A DNA stretch of 64,000 bases from Cucumis sativus (Eukaryota; Streptophyta; Magnoliopsida; Cucurbitales; Cucurbitaceae). The position numbers were made by a program, and so were the translations under genes. This document shows, one piece after another, positions 1 to 12,429 of the stretch. The stretch covers positions 21,021,498 through 21,085,497 of the forward strand of contig NC_026660.2 of assembly GCF_000004075.3 (NCBI RefSeq), given 5' to 3'. The first letter of the stretch is position 1, and each line of letters opens with the position of its first letter. Under the pieces are notes generated by a model. It was not told where the DNA came from, did no database searches, and saw only the letters and a list, made by a program, of their open reading frames with translations.

Positions 1-209
1 GAACTTAATCTCAGGGAACCCAATTATGTTAACAACAAATGGTGGGCTAAAATCATTTTGACAAGTCATGAAAAATGACGGGGAAGAAAAATGGCTCACT
101 AAATCAAAGTCCTTAGTAAGTATCCATGCCAGATCAAACTAATAAAGCAAAATTTTCATTAATTGAACGCTTTTGAAGGCTATAGAGATATGCAAAATAG
201 ATTGTTTAC

Positions 210-2050
210 CTCAGTACGTCTCTTCAACACTGCAATGTGTAATGCTGTATTACCCTTGTTATCTTCCAAAGTTAAAACTGAAGGATCAGGACTTAGTAAC
301 TCCATCACAATGCTATCGTTCTGCCCTTTTACAGCCATGTGCAGTGGGGTTTGCCCCTTCTTGTCAGTTCGGAATCCGAGGGTTGGGTCCTTGCTTACTA
401 ATAATTTAACAACTTCAACATGGCCCATTCTGGCAGCTGAATGAAGGACAGTCTTACCATTGTTTCGAGCTATCTTAGAAAGTTCTGAGTCTGTTTCGAG
501 AAGGAGATTTACCACATCAATGTGCCCCTGCATGGCAGCTGTGTGCAAAGCAGTTGAGTTGACCGAGTCTGTGGTCATGGCCAAGTTGGGATGTACATCA
601 AGAAGTTCCTGCAACACCTCTGCAATATTTGTTCAATCAGAAGGGGCATCAAGAAGAAATAAAATTATAAGGAAAACAACTAAAGGTTGATGTCACAGTG
701 TAATATCCTGAGGAAGAAGATATCTGATGATTCTCCTTTATTATTTCAGCACTTTTGGTTGATAAATTTGAAAACGTGATAAAACCTCGTGAAAAGTCAA
801 AAAAGTAAATCTAGAAAGAAAAAGGTAAAGCAGACTATTACCAGTAGTCGGGTAAGATCTTGACAAAAAAATCTTACGCCATCAAGAAATAAAAGCCAGA
901 AAATAAAAGGTTTATACCTAGGAGAAAAAGCATACATATCTGAAGACTCTAGTTGTGTATTAAAAACTTATATTAAAAAATTCAAAAGCTTAAATATAGT
1001 TTCGACACAGAGGAAAGGGCTTTCAGTAATGACCCAAAAACAACGATAAAGCTTAAGGTGAAAAACTCTATCAGATATGTATGCTTTTTTCCCTATTAAA
1101 AAAAAAGAATTGAAGATTCTAGTTGTGTATCCAACAAGGGCAAATGTTCATGAGACAAGTCGAACACTAGTTTAATATGCTTAACATGTGCTTGACACAT
1201 GGCCACCAACTGTCGGACTTGTATTCAATTTGTTCAAAGTTTTGATTTGTGTGTATTGTGTCTGACGCATATTAAACACAAACAATTACTTATTCAAACT
1301 AACGTGTTTCGTCGTTCTCTTCATAAACCATTATTCAGATGCAAGTTTAATAAAGGCAATACCGTGCTTACAAATCAACCAAAAGAATAAACATATTTTT
1401 CAATTTGAGGGGAAAAGAAGGGAGTAATAAAGGTGAATCATAAAGTCAAATACTGTTTGGCAGTTGATAAAAGGTCAGATACATAGACACACATTTATCA
1501 AGCAATTGGCATATCCCTAAAGTCATTGACAATAAGACATGCTATTATGATTGAATGTGATATCTGATTGCAATGGTTTAATCTAATAGAGGTTCTTACT
1601 GAGATGGCCATGCTTTGCTGCAACGTGGAAAGCATCGTATCCGTTTCTGGCAGCCATAAATGAAGTCTCGAGGTCCAAATATTTCAACATCTCTGCAACA
1701 ACGAAGTCGTGCCCATTTTCAGCAGCTGCATAGAGAGGAGTCTCACCTTCGAGATTCTGCTTTGACAATAATGAATTTGACTCATTTTTATCATTGCTAT
1801 TCTGAAGAATCTCTTTGACTCTCACTACGTTTCCAGCTCGTGCTGCCAAGTGAAGTGGTGAATCCCCACGTTTCCCAGGTGATTCCTTCGTCTTCTTCCT
1901 CTCCCCGCCCATGAAACTGAGTTGCCTCTCCATCACCATCCGAAAACTCTTCTGCTTCTCCATGAACCCTCTAATGCTTTTCTGCCTCTCCATAACCACA
2001 CGAGAGCTTGGCTGCTTCTCCAACGATATTTCTTTCAAACTATTCTCCAT
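210..2050 (-). CDS. Ankyrin-repeat membrane protein (At5g02620/ITN1-like), 5' part only
   Basis: Two coding exons are visible on the minus strand: 2050-1600 and 619-210. The join (CTC A|AG GTG) keeps frame and rebuilds the repeat around HGHLKVLQEL. The ATG at 2050 is chosen because the frame meets a TGA at 2086-2084 before any earlier ATG. About 287 residues are seen: four basic decapeptides (MERQKSIRGF type, residues 10-49), then six ankyrin repeats from about residue 63 (SPLHLAARAG, TPLYAAAENG, DAFHVAAKHG, TALHTAAMQG, TVLHSAARMG, TPLHMAVKGQ) and the start of a seventh. Exon 2 ends at a GAG|GTAAAC donor, so the remaining repeats and the C-terminal PGG domain with its membrane segments, normal in this family, should lie before position 1. 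Relatives are plant membrane ankyrin proteins linked to salt/ROS signalling; the role here is inferred. Confidence 0.9.
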
Positions 2051-2900
2051 GATCGTATTCAGAAGATCATCCAGCAAATCAGTTCACAAGTAAATCTGAA
2101 CCAAACAAACTCTCTCTTCGGTTGAAACAAAATTTTCAATTTCACAGCCCCAAAAACCTAATGCTAATTGCTCATGGTGGGTGGAAAAAAAAACCCAACA
2201 CTAGAAATCAATCAACGATCGATTCTCAATACTTCAAATCCTGATTCTCAGATCGCTTGATTTAGGAAGTAATATAAGAAAAGCTTCAAAATCAATCGAT
2301 TTGGTACTTTCCTGAACAACTCTTGTCAAGCTTCTGAATTCCAAAATTCAAATTATTCCTCCTCCTTTCCTCCTGCCTGCAATAAAAACCCACTTTCAAC
2401 TTCAAAAATTACAGCAACCCATGAAACCAAAAAAGCTCAAAACAAGAAATCAATACCACAATCAGACTATCAAAGAGTAGACTCAAACACCCAATACCTC
2501 AGCCTGGAGCTTCCAACACCCACAAGACGTATCAGCAGACAAAACCCAGATGGAAAAGGAAAAGAAGAAAACCAGATGAGAACGAAAGATGAAGAAGAAA
2601 CACGTTTTGAGGAAGAAGCATAGAATGAGAAATGGAAGATGAGGAGAGACAAAAGCATTTGTTGGGGCTCTGTTTTTAATTATTCGAATACATCCAAAGG
2701 AGTAAAAAGAGAGAAGAAAAAAAAGGGAAGAAAGATGATAGATACTGTCAGTAATAAGAAATGAAGAAATATCCAAAAACCCATTACAGAGTGAGAACCA
2801 CCACAACCACCATCTCCACATGAATCGCACGTATCAAACTCTCTCTCTCTCTCTCTCTCTTTTCCTTCTCCTATTCTGTTTACTACAGCGTCAACCTTTT
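2051..2900 (-). promoter_or_regulatory. 5' UTR, probable leader intron and proximal promoter of the ankyrin gene
   Basis: Upstream of the ATG at 2050 the minus strand has no long frame. A plausible leader intron runs from a GAG|GTATTGG donor (GT at 2497-2496) to a TTGCAG|GCAGG acceptor (AG at 2378-2377). A (CT)11 run at 2839-2860, read as GA repeats on the gene strand, is typical of plant core promoters and leaders. No clear TATA box was chosen. The leader intron is inferred from its borders only. Confidence 0.45.
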
Positions 2901-3820
2901 TCAGCCAAACACACCTTTCTCCCTCCCACTCCCTAAAACCAAACCGTGGGATTCCCATTCCCACGTCATGATGCTTTTATATCCTCTTTTTTACTTTTTC
3001 TTTCTCTCATGTGGGTAATCATTATGATGATACTCAGTCCATTCTTATATTAAGTTCACACCTTTCAAAAAAACCAATTTAACCTATTGCTCAACAACAT
3101 ATGTTTTCCAGCTACCTCGTGTAGTTACCAAATGACATCAAATTCTACAACTTATGTATCTAAAAGATGCTAGTAAAAATCTACATCTTGTTTAACTATT
3201 AACTTGTTAAGTGCTTAAAAAGTATATACTCTAACTCAAAAAGAAAAGTAAAAGTAGGAATGAGAATCAAACTGTTTTTAGTGTCTATGGTCAACATACA
3301 AAGGACCAAAGATGCAAATGAGTCAAGTTTTGGACAAACTTTTTTGTGGCTCATGTTCATCGTTGACTGACACAAATTAAATAGGATTTCAAGTTCAATT
3401 AATGAACTCAAACCTTCAAAGCCCTTCTAACCCGTACACCTCCCTCTTAAAATCTTTGTTTTAATTTTCAAACGTTTTTTTTTCCTAAATATACATACTA
3501 ATTTGATAAACTATTTATACTTCAAATAATAAAATCACTTCATGATAAAATTTATTCTATTTGATTTTTGTGTGAAGTGTAAATATTTTAAAATTTGAGA
3601 TTGTGATTGACTAGTTTTTCAAAAAAATGTATTTTTCTATTAAAAAAATTTATATTGTAAATGCTTGGTTTGTTATCTCAAGTTTATTTTATTTTATGTG
3701 TTTTCATATTCATAAGACTTTTCTCATTCAACTTATTGAATGCATGTGCCTTTCTTTTTCAATATTATGAAACAAATAACAAAATAATAATTTTAAAGCG
3801 TAAAAATGTGTTTATAAGCT

Positions 3821-3983
3821 TAATTAAAAAAAAACATAAAATAAATTAAACGACTAAATTAGACACTATTTTTTAGATTAAAAATAAGAGATAAATTATA
3901 ATTAATTAAAAAAAACATAAAATAAATTAAACGACTAAATTAGATATTATTTTTTAGATTAAAAATAAGAGATAAATTATAAG
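3821..3983. repeat. Direct tandem duplication, period 82 bp
   Basis: A unit starting TAATTAAAAAAAAACATAAA at 3821 recurs at 3903 with almost no change: one A fewer in the homopolymer and AGACAC replaced by AGATAT. Two copies lie head to tail, so the duplication looks recent. Confidence 0.85.
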
Positions 3984-4569
3984 AAATTATGGTTGAATTA
4001 GATTATTCTTAATTTAAAAAAGATAATATTTATCTCTAAATTTATTTTATAGGTTGTAATTAATTATGACATAGCGTAACCCTCTTTGATTAATTTTGTA
4101 TTAAACAAAATTTGTACATCAGTAAGTCAGACTAAATATTTTTTAGAAAAAGGTTTTATTAAGTTGGGTGAGAGTTGTTGATAAAAATAATAAATTCTAG
4201 AAGTTTTCTTCTTGGTTAGGTGAAGTCAAAGGGAGGGTACAATCCAATCACAAACAAACGTTTCTCTCATTTTAAATTTTACTAAATTATTTGTTTTTTC
4301 TTCTTTTCTAAATATAATAATAGTAGAGAAAGAGGACCCGAATGTCGTATTAATTACAATTGGATTAAGTTCACTATACAATATATCTGTTTTTCTTTAT
4401 ACTATTATCTAAATATTAAGGGTGATTAACATTGGCCCCACCTGTCGGTTTTGTATAAAAACTGTCATTGAAAACCAACTCGATTGGTTTACAAGAGGAG
4501 AAATCGACCGCCAACAGTTTGAACCGATAGATCGAATCACTAGTCAGTTTTGGTTGGATCGATTTTTCT

Positions 4570-4735
4570 TGGCTGAGATGAGATGAGATGAAGGAAGAAG
4601 CGGAATCATAGGGCTTATCTCGGTGTTTTTCGATCGAGATGAAGGAAAAAGTGAAATACCAGGGTTTAATCTCGGTGTTTTTCGGTCGAGATTGAGTTCT
4701 TTGACTAATCTGAGTTCGATCGAGATTGAAAATAG
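4570..4735. repeat. Degenerate tandem repeat of about 52 bp
   Basis: ATCTCGGTGTTTTTCG occurs at 4617 and again at 4669, each followed by a TCGAGAT core; partial copies (GAGATGAAGGAAGAAG upstream, TTCGATCGAGATTG downstream) flank them. A short GAGAT pentamer run precedes the array. No coding potential was seen. Confidence 0.6.
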
Positions 4736-6240
4736 AGAAATTACATTATTTGATAATTGCATGGATTTGGTTTTGGTTTACTTCAGTTTCTTTTTTTAAT
4801 AATTTATATTTATATGTATATAACATTATGAAATTTCTATCAAGTTTTGGTTGGTGAGAATATAAACTAGGTCGAGTTGATTCAGTTCTTAAAAAATCTC
4901 TTGCTTAAACCAACAGTTGAGTATCGTTTTGATACTTCACTCCTAGTAAACATCACTCAAACAAGGGTTGATAGAGAAATGGGAAGAAATTGGTGAATTA
5001 GGGAAACAATATAGAAAGTACATCACATCTCATGAGAGGTGTTGAAATTCTTCTTCATATTGAAACATATAAATATTATAAAGAAAATGATAGACATGTG
5101 AATATTGTTTAATATATACACCAATTTAATTATTGCTATAATTATTCTTAAAGCAAAACAAATAGGAACATGAAAATGTGCCTTCTAATTATTCAATCTC
5201 ATATTTTAAAAATAAAACTTATAATTATTGAATCTCATCATTTTCAAAATAATAATGAACAACTACTCGGGAAGTTCTAACACAACACAATAATTAATTT
5301 TCTTATTTCCTGAAACTTCGTTTGATAATCATTTCAGTTTTTTGTTTTAATTTTGCTTATTAAAAGCAAAAGAACCAAAACTTGTGTTAGTAACCGTTTT
5401 TCGTTTCCAGTTAATGATTTTGACAATAACTTCGTATTTTGGTATTATTATAATTAATATAAAACTAATTTCATAAAATCCATAACTAAAATTTTAAAAA
5501 TTCTCATTTTGATTTTAACAACTCCATAGACTAAAATACAAAAAAAAAAAAAATTATAATTGGTATGAATCGTACAAATAATAATTAAGTATATAACAAC
5601 ATTTTAAAAATTACAAATATATCAAAATCTATAATATTAACATTTTTTAATCGGGATAGAGTTGGAAAGATTTTTCTATATTTATAAATAATTTTAAAAT
5701 ATTAATATATACTTAATTATTTTGAATTTAATCGTTATATTTATAATTATCCCAAATAAAAATGGTTGGAATACTTTTCCCCAATTACTTAATCGAAAAA
5801 TACTAAAAGAAAAATGTCTAAGAGAAATAAATAAAAACAAATTGAAAAAAAAAATCAGCACATGAAACACAAAATTTGCAAAAATATAAATTTCATCACA
5901 CACGGATGTGATTGAATGTTTTCTTTTTCAACGATCAGGGAGTCTCCATTATTTATTCATTGGAAAACTCATAATTGATATCATGCAATTTGATAAGATT
6001 ATGAATTCTAAGAGAAAAGAAGAAGCTATAAGTATAGTACTGATTAGCCGGACTAAGTTAGAACTATCTATTTACAAGATGATAGCTCTTATAAGGTGTT
6101 ATATTTATTTTCTTAATGTACTTTGTTTGCTATCTTAATATGTTTAAATATCTATTTTGTATGATTACGGAAGAGTTTGGTGTCATTTAGAGACGATTTG
6201 AAGGTATAAAGACTTTGAAAAGAAACGAGAAGATAAAAAA

Positions 6241-6616
6241 GTCCTTGGACCGGGTACACGGGCTTGCTATGGGCTGCATCGGCACTGAAAGGTTCGAGAG
6301 AGCGCAGCGCAACGACGCTACCAAACCCCGTGGCGAAGACATCGTGTGTTAAAAGGAAATGGAACGAAGGGAAGAGTCAAAAGTGAAATTTGAAAAGAGT
6401 ACGAGAGGGTTCCAAAACGTTTAAGCTCTCAAAATACCAATCACCAACCAAATCCAACGCCATTAAAGCTCCAAATTCGAGCCTACCAACTGCATCCGTT
6501 TCTCTCATCTTCCATTTTAACGTTTCTCATATATATTATCTCTCTCTCTCTGCAGTTTTCTACAATTCAACATAGAGAGGGAGTGAGAGAGAGCGCGTTC
6601 TTTGGAGAAGACAGCA
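6241..6616 (+). promoter_or_regulatory. Promoter and 5' leader of the p24-delta gene
   Basis: A locally GC-richer island follows several kilobases of AT-rich DNA. It contains TGGGCT at 6270-6275, a site II type element bound by TCP factors in many plant housekeeping genes. CT repeats around 6540-6553 and GA repeats around 6577-6596 lie in the likely leader. The assignment to the p24 gene is by position. Confidence 0.45.
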
Positions 6617-9600
6617 ATGGAATACTGGAGGATGATTCTGCCGTCTTTCCTGTTAATTTTGACCTTCTTGGTGACGGATCTTGTGCGCCCTACCCATGCC
6701 ATTTGGCTTAACCTTCCTTCATCCGGAACCAAGTGCATCTCTGAGGAAATCCAAAGCAACGTCGTTGTTTTGGCTGATTATGTCGTGATCTCTGAAAATT
6801 ACACCCACTCGCCCACCATTTCCGTCAAGGTGAGCCCTCAATCGGTCAACGCTAGGGTTTTTCGATGATTTGTTTTCCTTTTCAATTTTCTACCTGGTTT
6901 TTTTCTGGCTGATTGGAGATATGCTCTTACTGGAAATTAAGATTGAAGATATACTCTTACCGGAAATTAAGATTGCTTATCTTGAACGGATTGATGAATG
7001 CTGGTCGTTTAGGTTTCACAAGATTTTCACTGCCTCTTTAGTTATATTCTGTCGGGATTTTTTTTTTCATGTATGCATTAGTGTTACTTTATGCTTGAAT
7101 TTTGCAGAGAGTGAATGATTTTCGTGGGCAGTGAGTGCTATGAAAGACATTCACATCCACTACAATTAATAGTAGATAAAGATTGGTAATTGGTAAAGGA
7201 GACAGTGGGAGGCTCATTAGTACCTGTTGGGTTCTCTTCACTTAGTTTTGCTTCTTGTAGAGTTTGTTTAAAACTTATTCATAGCAATTTTTTTTTTTTT
7301 TTTAATTTCTCTACAGATGAGAAGGATCACCATATTTGTTTTGTTTGGTTGCCAATTCTATTTATCTTGAGCTAATGTGAAGAGAATATCCTAATACATA
7401 ATAAGTAATATCCCTTCTATGTGGAAATGGTCAGCTGATTTGTTGATCTATGTCCTTGTATCTTCGGCTTATTATTCAATCTGTAAATTTTTTCTCTCAG
7501 GTGACATCGCCTTACGGGAACAACCTCCACCAAAAGGAGAATCAAACGAGTGGGCAGTTTGCATTCACCACAGCGGAGGCTGGAAACCATCTGGCATGCT
7601 TTTGGGTTGATGGTCATCATCAGGGTGGTGGTGAAGTTAGCTTAAATGTCGATTGGAGAACTGGAATTTCAGCTAAGGACTGGGAGTCCGTCGCAAAAAA
7701 AGAAAAAATTGAGGTGTGTTTTCTTCTTAAGCTGATGCATACAGTTCCAGGATATGTATGGCATTGAGTTGCGTCTTGTTCTTAATCATCTTCCAACAAA
7801 AATTGGTGTGCTTTTGTTAATTTTTTAAATTTAATTTAATTATTATCTTTTATTTTATTTTATTTTTATTTTTGTAAAAAAGGTGTTTTTGTTAATGGCT
7901 GGGAATAGAGGGCACCCTCCTGTTCTCAACCCACATACCCACGCACACAACCCAAAAAAAAACTACATCATCAGAGCCTTCGAATCATTAATAATTATCT
8001 AATGACAGCAGACTTTTGTACGTAAAGAAATCCACTAAGATGTTTGTACAAGACCACAAAAGAAGTCAAAATATGACTCGAAGGAGCGTGCATTTCTTTC
8101 CTTCTGAATGTGCCACAAAAGAGTTCTAAGTGACAACTTTCAACAATCTCGGTTTTCCTTCTCAAGTTCCATGCATGAATTCCTTCCACAAGCCAACCTT
8201 CGGTCTCCTTTTTTGTGGTATTTTTATTATTATTTTTTTTATGAGAAACAAAATCTTCCACCTTCTTAGGAAGGCAAAAAGAAGTCCCCAAGTTTCCAGT
8301 CAAGTAATTCCACAATCTAGAGGCACAATCACATTTTATAGATACATCCTGCAACCAGAAGGCAAGGGGCCCAACTCCTCAACTTTATTTGAAGTTCATC
8401 TTCAGTATTGTGGCTGCTAAAAGCCAAGACTAGGAAAACTTTATCTTTCTAAGGATACTTGCGCTTCAAAATCATGCTAGTCAAAGGTTAAAATGCCAAG
8501 ATTAAGATAGTGAACCGTCAACCTGCTTGTTCTGTAGCACAGCTATGATATTTTATTGAAATTGATAGGCTAAGGGCTCATAAAACGAAGCACAAGATGT
8601 CACCAATGTAATATAATAAACAATAAGTATTAAGTCTAAAAACTTTATTTATTAATTTAAGTATATTTTCATAAAATATATATTTTTTTTCATAAAATAT
8701 TTATTTTTCTAATATTTCTAGAAATATCTATTGACAGTAACATTTTATCGATATTCCGGTAAAATTGAGACGTAGACATTTGCTTCGACAACAACATTTT
8801 AAACCTTGATGTGTATCTATAGTTTCATTCATTAATGAAATGATTGGCACCTCTTTGATTTTTAGTTTTTCCCTTCTCTTCTCATTTTCTGAAGTCATAT
8901 TAGGACTGGTCTAATTTTAGTTTATCCATTTTTGTTGCTTGGTATTAAACAATGAGGGAGTTCAGGGCTAGAGAGATGTGATAATGAGAGGTTGGAGGGA
9001 CTTAGTTTGAGGGGTATAGACTGAATCAGAGACTGAATCAGAATAAGAGAATTAGATGTAGGCCACTAGTTGAAGACCATGACTAGTAGAGACTGAAGAC
9101 TAAAGAGAGAGGCTTGCTAGAATTAGAGGGAAAGATGTATGTTGTTAACTTGCCAACATCAGGTCCTTCAATTTCAACCAATATTTTAAGGAAGGAAGAA
9201 AAACAAAAACAAAAGCTTAAGCAGGTGCCAAAAAGCATTTAGACCTGTGTCTTGGTGCGTGGTTTTGTAATGCCACCTGGCCTGAATCAACATGAGAGAC
9301 TCTCCTCGCACCTGATATGTGCTTCATGCCTAAGCACACTTCTAATTCACCAAGGCAACGTTGGGGGCAAGGAGTGGAGTTTGCTTAGTCTGAGGCGTTA
9401 ATTAGTGTAAGAAGTTATTTAGTCTGAATTTGAAGTGTAGAGTTGTTTAGTTTGAAGTTATAAAGTAAGTGCATGGTTGTTTAACCTGGAGTTGTAAAGT
9501 TTGAGTTTGCTGTGTTTCTTTTTTTTTTCATTTTTGTTGTACTTTACAATATTAAAATTTGTTCTTGTGAATTCCTAATTTGAGATGTTAAGTTATAATG

Positions 9601-10267
9601 TTTTATGTATATTGTACAATTTTGATGAAATTGGCATTCATGGAGCCAGCACCCATGACTAACTGAAATAAAGAGGATTGAAGGAGGTCAGAGAACACGA
9701 AAGGAAGAGAGAGATATGGGAAAGAGGGAGAGAGGGGATTAAAGAAACATTAGTGGTTGAATAGTCATTACCATTTTAATGTGATAAACACACATTGGAC
9801 CAAACGGAGAGTGGGCTTAAGAACATCACTCTGTAGGCCAATCGACTCGTAACCGAAAGAATGATAAACTTATGATCTTATATGTACGACTGAAAATTTT
9901 TTGCACTTCATATTTTCCCTCAAATAACGTTGAAGTTAATTTCAAATTGTTAACTTGCAGGGTGTTCAGCTTGAGCTCATGAAACTTGAAGGGGCGGTAA
10001 AGGCGATTCATGAGAATCTTATGTATCTAAAGAACAGGTAATCTACTTTGCAAAACTATTCAAATTGGATTTAAAAAAAATTCTCAATGAATGTTTTGAA
10101 TTAATAATTTATACAATCACAGGGAAGCAGATATGAGGATAGTTAGTGAAAAAACAAATGCAAGAGTGGCGTGGTTTAGCATAATGTCTTTGGGTATTTG
10201 TATTTTTGCTTCAGCACTTCAACTTTGGTACTTGAAGCGATTCTTCCATAAAAAGAAGCTCATCTAA
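6617..10267 (+). CDS. p24-delta family transmembrane cargo receptor (emp24/GOLD)
   Basis: Four exons: 6617-6829, 7501-7713, 9961-10037 and 10123-10267, with GT-AG introns and all frames kept; 215 residues, normal for p24-delta. Order: signal peptide (about 1-28, ending in PTHA), luminal GOLD domain with the cysteine pair C40 and C104, possible N-glycosylation sites N61 (NYT) and N85 (NQT), a coiled-coil region (about 143-180), one membrane helix (about 184-204) and a short cytosolic tail ending RFFHKKKLI. The FF pair and the KKxx-type dilysine end are the coat-binding signals of p24-delta proteins. The family cycles between ER and Golgi as hetero-oligomers in COPI/COPII vesicles and takes part in cargo sorting, including GPI-anchored proteins. 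The ATG at 6617 begins the signal peptide. Intron 2 (2,247 nt) carries an antisense LINE relic. The exact subclass member was not assigned. Confidence 0.95.
7990..8425 (-). mobile_element. LINE 3' fragment (reverse-transcriptase zinc-binding region), decayed
   Basis: On the minus strand the frame gives [20 protein letters not shown] followed by KKVEDF, and in a shifted frame [14 protein letters not shown] and [11 protein letters not shown]. These match the general pattern of the zinc-binding domain at the end of plant LINE open reading frames (a C...RLWN..GNL region followed by W..ERNAR). The fragment sits antisense in intron 2 of the p24 gene and is broken by a frameshift. Recognition is from memory of the family, not a search. 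Confidence 0.55.
8426..9960. other. Remainder of p24 intron 2: no gene seen
   Basis: AT-rich intron sequence. The stretch around 9225-9365 is locally GC-richer and repeat-like, but I could not assign it to a family. The acceptor TTAACTTGCAG ends the intron at 9960. Confidence 0.5.
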
Positions 10268-10379
10268 AATACTATTCTTTTTCTCTAGTCTTTTGATTTT
10301 CTCTTCTTACACCAAGACGTATAAAGGGAATGATACTAGATTGTAGACTTATGAACCTTTTGAATAAACTTTATCACAG

Positions 10380-12400
10380 AATTGTTTTTATCATCGATTT
10401 TCCGTTAGCTGCATCTTGAGCGTTCAGCAATCGGTGTGTTTGACCGTTGCAGAAGAGTTTTGCGTATAGATAAGCATTAGAATTATAGACATGTTCTACT
10501 ACAGAAACGCTTTATCATAGAAAGGGAAGAAGAAATGATGGTGTTGAAAGTAATTTTGAGTATCACAGAATTTTGCAACTGTGAACGAAAATACCATTGA
10601 AAGGGAAGACTTGAGTACTAAATTAATATCTATAATTCACTAATAGAAAATGACTTTGATTTATGTTGAAAACAATTCTCTTTTGCTGTTATCTATAACC
10701 AATCGCTCTAAACGTTTTTTTTTTCTGGTAAGAGTAGGAAAATGTTTTAGTATTGATATTCATCAGAATTCTAATGTCTTCTCGAAGCAAACTCTTATAT
10801 GATTACTTTTTGATTTATGATTAGAAGCAGTAACAACGAATATTCTAATGTCTTCTCCAAGCAAACTTTTAGATTTATGATTTGAAGCGAACTACAGTTA
10901 ATCTTTTCAAAATAATATTTTATAACGATTATGTACTAAAATTTAAATGATTAGTCGTTTATTTAAAAAATAATTGGGATTAAAATCTAAACATCAAGAT
11001 CACTATTTAGATCAAGACTGCAAGATCGTGTGTCTAGATTGTTTAGACTATACAACAAGATCATCAAGATTGTTTAGCTTTAGTACAAATCATGTACCTA
11101 AATTGTTTAGATGTTGCAATATTCAAATCTTGTGTACATCAATATCTAAATGATCCGTCGTCTATTCCACTATCTATCATAGATAAGTGATAGATTCAAA
11201 CTATCGTTAACCAATATCTAAACGATTGTGTACTAATATCTAACGATTTTTTAGACTATATTATATGATCGTTCAAATTATAAGATTTTTCGTATGTGTG
11301 TGACCGATTAACTGTATGATATTTTTGTTATTTTCTTTTGTGAACTTTTTCCTATATGGTGCAAATATTTTTTGCATTTTTTTATATTTTTGTAAAATTT
11401 TCTTTATTTATGTTTGCAATTTTATTTATTTATTTTATATAAACGAAAAATATTTAAAAGAAAAAAGAAAAGGAGAGTAAGGAATTGAAGGGGAGGGAAG
11501 AAAAAGATAAAAGACGTTTTTAATGATTATTAGAGATATTTTTGACATGAAATAATAACGTTTCTATTCAAAACCGATGGTAAGGTAAGAATATTTTTTT
11601 CAACTCATTTTAGAAATTTAAGGCTCTTTTTTGAAACTTCATCAACATATTTCTTTACCCAAAAGAGTAAAGTTTAGGAACATCTCTTTTTATATAATTT
11701 AGCTTATAAATAATTGATATGATATGACATTTCTCCGTATGAAATACATATAGTTCATGTGCGACATAAAATTCGTATCACATACCTATACTTTCTAGTA
11801 CTTTCTAAATACATATGTGACACGTAATTTGACGTATCTATTTTTATCCTGACGATTTTTTACTGAAAAAAGATAAGTAACTCATGTAGTCTTATTCTTT
11901 CCCATCCTAAAACTCGACAACCTATTTTAAAAGCTCACTACCGGAGTCCAAAACTAAAAGGAAGAAAAAAAAAACACAAACCCTAGAATAATCTAATCTT
12001 CATCTTTACATTTGAATCCTATAAAGTGCACAAAAATATAACACAATTGAATATCTTCAACAAAGAAATTATTGGTTTATCTCTCTCTCATCCTTTTATC
12101 TAATCAATACGAGTCACTTATCTATTGAATTTTATTGACTACATTTTACTTCAACATCTTAATCGTTGCCTTTTGTATTATAACATAACTAAATTTAGCA
12201 GCATCATAGATGTTTTTTCGAAAACGAAAACCTATCATCATCGTATCAATATCTTAAGTTTTTAGAAATCGACGTATTGACGTGTATCGTATATTCGTAT
12301 TGGTGTTATATTGGTGGTTGTGGGGAGGAAGTATTTAATGAAGGAAATGAAAAAAAGAGTATAAAGGATAAAAATGAGGATGAATAAGAATAATTTTAGG
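10380..12400. other. Intergenic spacer between the p24 and ARGLU1 genes
   Basis: No coding sequence supported. 10990-11290 is a degenerate repeat in which TATCTAAACGAT, GTGTACTAA and related words recur. The rest is AT-rich. A likely polyadenylation signal for the p24 gene (AATAAA) is near 10364. Confidence 0.5.
10990..11290. repeat. Degenerate short-period repeat (TATCTAAACGAT / GTGTACTAA words)
   Basis: Variants of 'AAGATTGTTTAG', 'ATATCTAAA(C/T)GAT' and 'TGTGTAC(T/A)' recur at irregular 20-50 bp spacing through the interval. It contains a near-palindromic CTATCATAGATAAGTGATAG stretch. The family is not identified. Confidence 0.45.
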
Positions 12401-12429
12401 GCGAACAGGAATTTAACAGCACGAAGAGA

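Larger units (their letters stand above)
2900..6240. other. AT-rich intergenic spacer between the ankyrin and p24 genes
   Basis: No coding sequence could be supported. The region is rich in A/T runs and holds two degenerate tandem repeats (3821-3980 and 4560-4700, listed separately). The short frames here are AT-rich, lack family motifs and have no plausible gene structure. Confidence 0.6.

Noticed and set aside
2051..2077. Start of the ankyrin protein at 2077
   Set aside because: The codon there is TTG; the first ATG in frame is at 2050, after an in-frame stop at 2086-2084.
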